Positions 1 through 5,064 of a stretch of 5,194 bases of DNA are shown here, in pieces. Position numbers and translations under genes: made by a program. This DNA comes from Paracoccaceae bacterium (GTDB lineage Bacteria; Pseudomonadota; Alphaproteobacteria; Rhodobacterales; Rhodobacteraceae), in assembly GCA_026709725.1 (NCBI GenBank), contig JAPOSK010000595.1, positions 2,866 to 8,059 on the forward strand. The letters are read 5' to 3'. A model generated the notes under the pieces. That model ran no database searches and was not told the DNA's origin. It saw only the letters and a program-made list of their open reading frames with translations. The stretch's first letter is position 1, and every line of letters starts with the position of its first letter.

Positions 1-1744
1 CCTCATTCTGGCTCTTGCGTGGCTGCATGAAGAGAATCGCATCAAGGGCCGGGACATCGACACCCTCGGCGAGACAACGGGCATTGGTCAACACGCGGCA
101 TTCTTCCTGCTGGTGTGCGCTGAGCCAGTCGAGACGCTTTGTGCGTCTGAGTGTGTTGAATGTGCCGTCCACATGCCTGGCCTCAATCGCAAGGTCGGGA
201 AGAGCGTGCGCCTCTGGAAATTCCGCCTGATCAATGCGGGCGATGGTGCTGAACATCGCCTCGACCAGTTTTGATGACCTGATATCGCGGCAATAGGCGA
301 TGGCACGCTGCATCGGTGATCGATCATCCTCGGGGAATTCGTCCTGGTCGAGTTTGGCAAGAGCACGCAGACAACCGAGCATCTTGCCTGCATCATCCAT
401 CTGCAGCGTGGCATTCGGAGCCGCGTTTGCAGCCCTCGCTGCGACATTCGAGGGGACGGTCAGCACGATCACCTTGTAGTCGGAAAGCAGGCCGCGTTCA
501 ACCGCGGCCCCGAATCCGATCTCGTGGAGCACCGGGCCGTAAATTTCCGTGTCCTCCATTGAGCACAGGGTGCCAGCGAGCGCACCGGCCCTTGTGCGCG
601 CCTGCTGGGCATAGACTTTGGGTGTCGCCGTCATGTAGAGCCGTCGGTCGGCACGAATGTGATCCTGGTCGTGGATCATGACAAAATGCGAATCCTCCGC
701 ATCGGCGATGCCTTTTGCGCCGGCGGTGCGGTGCGCCTCATCACAGATGGCAAGATCGAAATCGGGGAGCCCATGCGCCTGCTGTGCCTCCCTGATCTTC
801 GGCAGCGAATGGTAGGTGGCAAGGATCACGGTCATCGCATCCGGTGCGGTCGGAGCGGCAGCGGCAATGCGGGCAGCGTCGGTGGTTGCCGGCAGAGCCA
901 GATCAAGGCTGTCCATGTCGATCCGGTCGTCCTGGCGACTGCCTCTGCGGCCAACCTGTGCATCGGAGCAGACGGCGAATGCGCGCAGCGGCACCTTGGC
1001 ATTGTCTGTCCATTCGCGGACCGTCTGGGCCATGAGCGCGAGACTCGGAACAAGATAAAGCGCACGGCCGCCTGCGCGCACCAGCTCCTCGGCAATGCGC
1101 AGACTGGTCAGTGTCTTGCCGGTACCACAGGCCATGATCAGCTTGCCCCTTTTCCCAGGCTTGCGAAGACCCTTGATCGTCGCTGTGAAGGCCGCTTCCT
1201 GATGGGGCTGGAGTTCTTTTGGCGGATGTCTCCGCGCATCCGATTCCGATACAATTCGGTTCCAGTCGAGCGGCGAGTCGCGCAGGTCCTTGAGCGTGAC
1301 GCGACTGACCGGGAATGCGATCTGCCTGCGCAGTGTCTCATCAGCGGTTTTGCTGAACTCCTTGCCACTGGTATCAATGATGAGGCGGCGGGCAAACAGG
1401 CCGGTCCCCGATTCCGCAAGAAACGAATCGACCCCGCTTTTCGGGATCGTTGCCCCCTCGCGATAGAATTTGCACTGGACGGCACAATAAGCGGGCGCCC
1501 CGTCAGGTCCGGTTTCACCCCGAAGGGTGACGACAAGATCAATGCCATCTTCGCTGGCGGACATTCCGTATTTACGGGCCCACTGCTCCCAGGGGACCGG
1601 GTCGGCATATGTCTGTTTCATCACGGGATCATGGGCAAGGAATGCAATGCAGAGCTTCTCGAACGCTGTTCCCTTGATGCGCTCCATGTTGTGATCGGCC
1701 TCTTGGGCCTCCCGGCGCCATCGCTCGAGAATGTCATCGATCAT
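1..1744 (-). CDS. Nuclease-helicase of the COG4889 / type ISP restriction enzyme kind, N-terminal 581 residues (runs off left edge)
   Basis: Predicted DNA-cleaving, DNA-translocating restriction enzyme. I translated the minus strand from the ATG at 1744 and found an open frame to the window edge with no stop. Residues about 20-130 look like an Mrr-type PD-(D/E)XK nuclease: FEKL at 28-31, GIDLVV with D69, then AVQCKFY with Q90 and K92. An SF2 helicase follows: Q-motif-like LQPHQ (178-182), Walker A ACGTGKT (205-211), LVPSLALMAQTVREW, PATTD, DEAH (335-338), TAT (372-374), the HVDGTFNTLRR block, and NARCLAEGVDVP (554-565) of the second RecA domain. These blocks match my memory of COG4889, which includes LlaGI-like type ISP enzymes of roughly 1500 residues combining nuclease, helicase, methyltransferase and target recognition. 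Only the first two parts are visible, so the type ISP label is an inference; a nuclease-helicase without methyltransferase remains possible. The start has AGGAG 8 nt upstream. It lies 213 nt downstream of ATPase A on the same strand, with no terminator between. Confidence 0.88.
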   Translation of the reverse strand, partial: MIDDILERWRREAQEADHNMERIKGTAFEKLCIAFLAHDPVMKQTYADPVPWEQWARKYGMSASEDGIDLVVTLRGETGPDGAPAYCAVQCKFYREGATIPKSGVDSFLAESGTGLFARRLIIDTSGKEFSKTADETLRRQIAFPVSRVTLKDLRDSPLDWNRIVSESDARRHPPKELQPHQEAAFTATIKGLRKPGKRGKLIMACGTGKTLTSLRIAEELVRAGGRALYLVPSLALMAQTVREWTDNAKVPLRAFAVCSDAQVGRRGSRQDDRIDMDSLDLALPATTDAARIAAAAPTAPDAMTVILATYHSLPKIREAQQAHGLPDFDLAICDEAHRTAGAKGIADAEDSHFVMIHDQDHIRADRRLYMTATPKVYAQQARTRAGALAGTLCSMEDTEIYGPVLHEIGFGAAVERGLLSDYKVIVLTVPSNVAARAANAAPNATLQMDDAGKMLGCLRALAKLDQDEFPEDDRSPMQRAIAYCRDIRSSKLVEAMFSTIARIDQAEFPEAHALPDLAIEARHVDGTFNTLRRTKRLDWLSAHQQEECRVLTNARCLAEGVDVPALDAILFMQPRKSQNE

Positions 1745-1752
1745 GAAGGTCA

Positions 1753-1757
1753 CTCCT
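1753..1757 (-). promoter_or_regulatory. Ribosome binding site of the nuclease-helicase
   Basis: AGGAG on the minus strand, 8 nt before the ATG at 1744. It fixes this start and agrees with the N-terminus expected for an Mrr-like domain, with FEKL about 28 residues in. Confidence 0.8.
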
Positions 1758-1787
1758 CATCGACTTGGTCCAAGGGCCGCAGATGAG

Positions 1788-1800
1788 GGTCAAACTGACC
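1788..1800. repeat. Small dyad GGTCA-aac-TGACC upstream of the nuclease-helicase
   Basis: Perfect 5-bp arms separated by 3 nt, 44-56 nt upstream of the helicase ATG. It has no T-tract, so it is not a terminator. It could be an operator half-site pair, but arms this short can arise by chance. Confidence 0.3.
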
Positions 1801-1817
1801 GCTTCCCGGCTCCACCA

Positions 1818-1843
1818 TCCTGATCTGATGATGTCCTGATCTG
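1818..1843. repeat. Tandem 10-bp direct repeat TCCTGATCTG
   Basis: TCCTGATCTG occurs at 1818-1827 and again at 1834-1843, 16 bp start to start, in the gap between ATPase A and the nuclease-helicase. The surrounding gap (1745-1957, 213 nt) holds no convincing gene and no clear -35/-10 pair. The repeat may bind a regulator of the downstream gene; this is inference from position only. Confidence 0.4.
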
Positions 1844-1957
1844 CGTGGGGATGCTGACGGGAACCAACATATTGATTGCGCTGACGGAGCAGCCCGTGTC
1901 TGCACAAAAAATTTCAACTTCGTGGTAAAGATAGGCTTTCTGCGCCGGACCGAATAA

Positions 1958-3193
1958 CTATGCAAGCCGACCTGCCTTGATGAGATGTGTCCGGAACGTG
2001 GGGATTGGGCAGGTGATGGTGTGATCGGGCATCTCCTGCAGTGCGCCCTGGTGGATGAGATGGTCAGCAAAGTTGCGGGGCGTCATGCCGTCCGGTATCT
2101 GCCATTCGATGCCTGATTCGGGTCCCCTGGCATTGCGCACAAGGCTGTTGATGACATCAACCCGGCTCTGGTTGGGTTCCAGATCACGCAGCACCGCCGC
2201 GACGAGGGAGACAGATTCCCGCATCAGTGGGGACTGCTGGGCACGGTAATAATGGGTCCGGCTTTTCGCCGCATCCTGTTCGGCGGTCGCCCAGTCCACC
2301 CGGGCAAGATCACCACCTGTCTCCAGGGCACTTGTGGCAAGGGCGGTGAGGGCGAAGTGGAGATGACGGGGCCAGCCTTCGCACGGGGTGGCCAACCGCT
2401 GAAGATACCCCCTGTAACCCTCGGGGTCTATCCCGAAATGGACACAGAAGCCGGTCATGAGGGCGGTGATGTCATCACCATGCAATGCGCCGACGGGATG
2501 TACCGTTACCCCGCGTGAAAGACCCATGGCTGTCATGCAGTCAGCGGTGTCGCTCAGTCCGGCCAGAACGAGAGCAATGGGCAGGCCAACGCTGTTGTCA
2601 TGCAGTCCCTGCAGGAGTCTTGCCAAGGGCGCAACGGGTGATTCATTGATGCGCTGGGCCTCGTCAATGGCGATGATGACCGGGCCTGTGATGCCAGTGC
2701 CCGGATCAAGATCACACACCCAGTCCCGAAATGCAGAAAGAGTGGGCTGTGCATCATTTCGGGCAAGGGCGGATTCAACACGACCCGCCGCCTTGAGACC
2801 GGGAAGGCCGACGCTGCCCGACAAGGCCCGTGTTTGCGTGCAGCGGGCAAGGAATGATGGGGCTGCATCGGGGTTTGCAAGTTGAGCCAGCGGGACGAGG
2901 ATGTCGGTGGGGCTGATGACGTCGGCGGAATTGAGAGTGAGGACACGGACCGGGGCAGGCACCCGCCTTGCGATTTCTGCAAGGAGTGCGCTCTTTCCGG
3001 CCCCGGGAGCACCCTGGATGATGCGCGTCATTCCGGCCCGACCCCGCTTCCCTTCTCCCTGCACATTCCAAACGCTGCGGGCGGCCACCTCAAGATCATC
3101 CAGGATCGCCTGCCGACCCGCAAAGACAGGTGGGGGCGACTTGTCTCCCTCCCTCAGAAACGCCTCCAGCGCCTGTCTGCGCAACTCCATCAT
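1958..3193 (-). CDS. ATPase A: P-loop AAA-type ATPase, ORC/Cdc6-TniB-like, with C-terminal winged-helix-like domain
   Basis: Probable nucleotide-driven DNA-associated switch of 411 residues; exact function unknown. Numbered from the ATG at 3193: VFAGRQ box (23-28, as in AAA_16/ORC-type ATPases), Walker A GAPGAGKS (61-68), Walker B VIIAIDEAQ (172-180), sensor-1-like strand LVLAGLSDT (208-216), sensor-2-like GWPRH (273-277), then a helical region ending in HLIHQGAL (378-385) and CPIPTFRTHL (395-404), which I read as a winged-helix-like end. All nucleotide-binding residues are intact. No signal peptide or membrane segment is seen, so it is cytoplasmic. A GTG at 3211 would give 417 residues, but its purine-rich stretch abuts the codon; GGAG at 3199-3202 instead serves the ATG at 3193 (5 nt) or 3190 (8 nt). 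It is a paralogue of the ATPase encoded just upstream and precedes the nuclease-helicase. TniB-like transposition or ExeA-like roles are alternatives, but no partner for either is visible. Confidence 0.9.
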   Translation of the reverse strand: MMELRRQALEAFLREGDKSPPPVFAGRQAILDDLEVAARSVWNVQGEGKRGRAGMTRIIQGAPGAGKSALLAEIARRVPAPVRVLTLNSADVISPTDILVPLAQLANPDAAPSFLARCTQTRALSGSVGLPGLKAAGRVESALARNDAQPTLSAFRDWVCDLDPGTGITGPVIIAIDEAQRINESPVAPLARLLQGLHDNSVGLPIALVLAGLSDTADCMTAMGLSRGVTVHPVGALHGDDITALMTGFCVHFGIDPEGYRGYLQRLATPCEGWPRHLHFALTALATSALETGGDLARVDWATAEQDAAKSRTHYYRAQQSPLMRESVSLVAAVLRDLEPNQSRVDVINSLVRNARGPESGIEWQIPDGMTPRNFADHLIHQGALQEMPDHTITCPIPTFRTHLIKAGRLA

Positions 3194-3198
3194 CCCGA

Positions 3199-3202
3199 CT
3201 CC
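3199..3202 (-). promoter_or_regulatory. Ribosome binding site of ATPase A
   Basis: GGAG within AGGCGGAG on the minus strand, 5 nt before ATG 3193 and 8 nt before ATG 3190. The other two genes use 8-nt spacing, so 3190 is equally possible. It argues against the upstream GTG at 3211. Confidence 0.6.
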
Positions 3203-3230
3203 GCCTGTCACTCCCGCCGCATGGAGGGGG

Positions 3231-3260
3231 TTTATAACGATTCAGGTGATCGCATGCCAC
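3231..3260 (-). promoter_or_regulatory. Putative promoter of ATPase A
   Basis: On the minus strand, GTGGCA (3260-3255, 4 of 6 to the -35 consensus) and TATAAA (3236-3231, 5 of 6 to the -10 consensus) are 18 nt apart. Transcription would begin near 3224, leaving a leader of about 30 nt before the ATG. ATPase A could thus be expressed independently of ATPase B. Motifs judged by eye. Confidence 0.5.
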
Positions 3261-3265
3261 ATCAT

Positions 3266-3283
3266 GACCGCATGGATGCGGTC
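3266..3283. promoter_or_regulatory. Perfect inverted repeat, candidate operator (GACCGCAT-gg-ATGCGGTC)
   Basis: Two perfect 8-bp arms separated by 2 bp, ending 5 bp upstream of the putative -35 box of ATPase A. Size and symmetry suit a dimeric helix-turn-helix regulator, or autoregulation by one of the ATPases through its winged-helix-like domain. No regulator gene is in the window. The absence of a T-tract makes a terminator role unlikely. Confidence 0.5.
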
Positions 3284-3375
3284 GCCACCCACCCGACTCG
3301 TGTCGACCGGGCGGGGGATGCGAGAGTGTTTCCCGGATCCTTTTGTGTCAGGGCAACTGTTCGGCTCCCTCTTCG

Positions 3376-3492
3376 TCACTCCCGACCCGAAAGGCGGCTC
3401 GGGACATCGCAAGCCGCCTGGTGCGTTCGCCCGGTGGGGCCTTCGAGGATGTTCTGTTCAAGGATCGGACGCCAGCGACGATCGAACATCAT
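3376..3492 (-). other. Doubtful 38-codon frame between the two ATPase genes
   Basis: A minus-strand frame opens with two consecutive ATG codons (3492, 3489) and ends in TGA at 3376, giving a basic peptide beginning MMFDRRWRPILEQN. It lacks a recognisable ribosome binding site and matches no family I know. Its composition looks protein-like, so a remnant or small gene is possible, but chance is at least as likely. It contains most of the hairpin region at 3381-3419. Together with the promoter and operator to its left, it is all I can find in the 342-nt gap from 3194 to 3535. Confidence 0.15.
3381..3419 (-). repeat. Two overlapping, mutually exclusive hairpins
   Basis: AGGCGGCT (3392-3399) and AGCCGCCT (3412-3419) form a perfect 8-bp stem with a 12-nt loop. 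The left arm is also part of a second fold, 3381-3403, with a 5-bp outer stem, one C-C mismatch, a 3-bp inner stem and a 5-nt loop. Only one can form at a time. In a minus-strand read-through transcript from ATPase B they would lie in the leader of ATPase A. Neither is followed by a T-run, so a classical intrinsic terminator is not supported. Confidence 0.4.
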
Positions 3493-3499
3493 GCGGCTG

Positions 3500-3520
3500 T
3501 CAACGGGTCGATCACGTTGA
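3500..3520 (-). repeat. Short stem-loop just after ATPase B
   Basis: TCAACG (3500-3505) and CGTTGA (3515-3520) form a perfect 6-bp stem with a 9-nt loop, starting 15 nt after the ATPase B stop codon on the minus strand. No T-run follows. It could protect or mark the 3' end of the message, but it is weak. Confidence 0.25.
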
Positions 3521-3535
3521 GGCAGGCATCTGTGA

Positions 3536-4921
3536 TTATGTGTGTGCCATCATATGATCGATATTACGCAGGTCGTTCGCTGTGAAATGCGCCTGTTCCG
3601 TCAGGTAGGCCCGAAAACTCGGAATGGGACACACATAGGTTCCGGTCCCGTCCTGTCTTGCCAACGCGCCCTGATGAATGAGATGATGAAGGTGGTGCAC
3701 GACGGCCGCATTCCCCGCCCCGAACTTCTCGGGAATCACCCATGGCAGGCCGTTCTCCTTGAAATGGCGGCGGCACTGATTGATGTGATCGCCCATATCG
3801 GAAAACGTCACATGCTGACCCTTCCGATTTCGAAGGGCGACAAATTCCAGGAGCGCGCCGACAAGTTTACAGGACCGCTCCATCTCGAAGGAGGTGCGAT
3901 CCTGACAATATCCCATTCGAAACCGGTCCCGTCGTTGCGCGATCCGCGTCCAATCGGGGATGGCGTCCAGATGACCCTCAACAGCGGGATCCAGTAAGGT
4001 TTCCGCTAACGCCCGCTGGGCCCAGTAGATATGGCGTGGCCAGCCTTCGGTGGGTTCAAAGAAGGCGTGCAAACGGTCCCGTTGACGTCCCATCTCCACA
4101 CCGAAATGGTCACAGAATCCATCGACAACGTCCCCCTGTTCACAGGCCTCAAGGGCACCCACATGAAAGGCATGGGCCCCATTTGCGATACCGATCTCGC
4201 TGATCCGGTCTTTCGTATCCCCCAAACCGGCAAAGATAAGCGTGAGCGGCAAGCTGATCTGCCGGGCGTCATGAATGGACTTCAGGAAATGCCCCGATGG
4301 TGTCGTTGTCTCCCCCCGCAGACGCTGGGCTTCATCCACGGCCAGAATGACCGGATGGACCCACTTGGAGGCCGGCAGGATCGTTCCCAGATCATAGAGA
4401 TCGGCGGAAGGACTGTTCTCGACAAGACGCGCGATGTCCGCGCTGAACCCGAACGGACTGATCTCGCCCGGACGTGTCCCGATATAGGAGCCGATCTGAG
4501 TGACCGTCTCGATCCACGCGTTTCGTGGTGTGGAGGCGGCCAGTGCGATGGATTTCAGGACATTGGTGAGATGCTGTTCGATCTCGACATCGGTCACCAC
4601 AACCGTACGGGGCGCATGATCGCCCTGCTGTCCGCGTCGTTCCAGTTCCAGCAAAATTGACGTCTTGCCTGCTCCCGGTGCACCTTGGATGATTCGCGTG
4701 TTCCCCGGGGGTGCCGTTCCCTGTTCAAATCCCAGGGATGCTTTCCGCAGAATTTCGGTCAGGATGTCCTCGCGTCCGACAAAGACCGGCGGATAGGACT
4801 TTTCACCTGCGATGACAAAACGTTTTAATGCTTCCGAGCGAAACGTTCCCACCGATTCTTCTCCACCTGTGTGTTCCGTTTCCTTTAGAACATGTGTTCC
4901 GTGAAGAATGTTTCGCGTCAT
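3536..4921 (-). CDS. ATPase B: P-loop AAA-type ATPase, paralogue of ATPase A
   Basis: Probable cytoplasmic nucleotide-driven switch of 461 residues; exact function unknown. Numbered from the ATG at 4921: VFVGRE box (46-51), Walker A GAPGAGKT (80-87), Walker B VILAVDEAQ (191-199), sensor-1-like LIFAGLGDT (228-236), GWPRH (294-297 plus the preceding G), HHLIHQGAL (412-420) and CPIPSFRAYL (431-440). The same blocks appear in the same order in ATPase A, with identical Walker A-to-B spacing, so the two arose by duplication. B has about 16 extra residues between GWPRH and CPIP, plus a longer tail. Start: GGGAG lies 8 nt before ATG 4921. A TTG at 4951 would extend it by 10 residues without support. 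A GTG at 4852 (438 residues, GGAG 8 nt upstream) would match the paralogue's N-terminus better and is a serious alternative. It is the first complete gene of the minus-strand run. ORC/Cdc6-, TniB- and ExeA-like families are the nearest I can name. Confidence 0.9.
   Translation of the reverse strand: MTRNILHGTHVLKETEHTGGEESVGTFRSEALKRFVIAGEKSYPPVFVGREDILTEILRKASLGFEQGTAPPGNTRIIQGAPGAGKTSILLELERRGQQGDHAPRTVVVTDVEIEQHLTNVLKSIALAASTPRNAWIETVTQIGSYIGTRPGEISPFGFSADIARLVENSPSADLYDLGTILPASKWVHPVILAVDEAQRLRGETTTPSGHFLKSIHDARQISLPLTLIFAGLGDTKDRISEIGIANGAHAFHVGALEACEQGDVVDGFCDHFGVEMGRQRDRLHAFFEPTEGWPRHIYWAQRALAETLLDPAVEGHLDAIPDWTRIAQRRDRFRMGYCQDRTSFEMERSCKLVGALLEFVALRNRKGQHVTFSDMGDHINQCRRHFKENGLPWVIPEKFGAGNAAVVHHLHHLIHQGALARQDGTGTYVCPIPSFRAYLTEQAHFTANDLRNIDHMMAHT
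4861..4864 (-). promoter_or_regulatory. Alternative internal ribosome binding site in ATPase B
   Basis: GGAG on the minus strand, 8 nt before a GTG at 4852 in the ATPase B frame. Starting there would remove 23 residues that have no counterpart in ATPase A. It competes with the GGGAG/ATG at 4934/4921. Confidence 0.35.
4870..4902. repeat. 10-bp direct repeat TGTGTTCCGT at the start of ATPase B
   Basis: TGTGTTCCGT occurs at 4870-4879 and 4893-4902, 23 bp apart. The spacing is not a multiple of three, so this is not a peptide repeat. The second copy is part of an imperfect dyad (GAACA at 4889-4893 facing TGTTC at 4895-4899 with little between). If translation begins at 4852, both copies lie in the leader and could be regulatory. 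Confidence 0.35.
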
Positions 4922-4929
4922 CTGTCCAG

Positions 4930-4934
4930 CTCCC
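4930..4934 (-). promoter_or_regulatory. Ribosome binding site of ATPase B
   Basis: GGGAG on the minus strand, 8 nt before the ATG at 4921. The spacing equals that of the nuclease-helicase start, supporting this ATG over the TTG at 4951. Confidence 0.6.
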
Positions 4935-4942
4935 AAGGATCC

Positions 4943-4971
4943 GCAACACAAAGGACGCTTTCAACTGTCAA
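4943..4971 (-). promoter_or_regulatory. Putative promoter of ATPase B
   Basis: A perfect TTGACA -35 hexamer occupies 4971-4966 on the minus strand. At 17-nt spacing the -10 position reads TGTTGC (4948-4943), a poor match, so activity might need an activator or the call may be wrong. Initiation here would leave a leader of some 15-20 nt before the ATG at 4921. Confidence 0.35.
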
Positions 4972-4998
4972 TATCCGGCACAAACCTCACAGAGGCAT

Positions 4999-5024
4999 AA
5001 GGTCATGAAAACACGAAAAGGTCA
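4999..5024. repeat. Direct repeat AAGGTCA upstream of the ATPase B promoter
   Basis: AAGGTCA occurs at 4999-5005 and 5018-5024, 19 bp start to start, about 30-55 bp upstream of the TTGACA box. An activator site would be expected here. The repeat is short, so chance is possible. Confidence 0.25.
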
Positions 5025-5056
5025 CCATCACAGGTTCTCCCGAACCATGCCGTCAC
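5003..5056 (-). other. Possible 17-residue leader peptide frame with strong upstream ribosome binding sequence
   Basis: A GTG at 5056 on the minus strand opens a 17-codon frame (MTAWFGRTCDGDLFVFS, stop at 5003). AAAGGAGG, a near-perfect ribosome binding sequence, lies at 5075-5068, 11 nt before the GTG. An open stretch of 38 codons to its right (from about 5169) ends in a TGA at 5055-5053 that overlaps this GTG as GTGA, the layout of translationally coupled genes. That upstream stretch begins directly after a stop and has no ordinary start codon, so it may be the remnant of a broken gene. I would not call either a gene on sequence alone. Confidence 0.15.
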
Positions 5057-5064
5057 CGTGACGG
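5033..5064. repeat. Two adjacent dyads upstream of ATPase B
   Basis: CCGTCAC-c-GTGACGG (5050-5064) has perfect 7-bp arms around one base. GGTTC-tccc-GAACC (5033-5046) has perfect 5-bp arms around four. They are 3 bp apart. The first is too tight to be an RNA hairpin and suits a DNA-binding dimer. No T-run follows either in either direction, so I do not call a terminator. Confidence 0.4.

Noticed and set aside
659..1786. Plus-strand frame of 375 codons
   Set aside because: It lies antisense to the nuclease-helicase, whose minus-strand frame carries clear Walker A, DEAH and nuclease motifs. The plus-strand protein has no recognisable domain and is a GC-rich shadow.
1750..2070. Minus-strand frame of 106 codons ending just before the nuclease-helicase start
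   Set aside because: It overlaps the last 113 nt of ATPase A in another frame, has no domain, and its only unoverlapped in-frame ATG would leave about 22 codons. Its stop next to the helicase ribosome binding site looks coincidental.
3211..3211. GTG at 3211 as the ATPase A start
   Set aside because: The purine-rich stretch upstream abuts the codon, whereas GGAG at 3199-3202 is correctly placed for ATG 3193 or 3190, and the paralogue gives no support for the extra residues.
2882..3557. Two long overlapping plus-strand frames across the ATPase A start and the gap
   Set aside because: They are antisense to motif-bearing ATPase A codons, Arg/Pro/Ser-rich, without a credible ribosome binding site, and overlap each other in different frames.
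4031..4660. Plus-strand frame of 209 codons
   Set aside because: Antisense to the Walker-B-to-GWPRH section of ATPase B; no domain recognised.
5050..5064. CCGTCAC-c-GTGACGG as a transcription terminator
   Set aside because: The loop would be a single base and no T-run follows on either strand; a protein-binding dyad is more likely.
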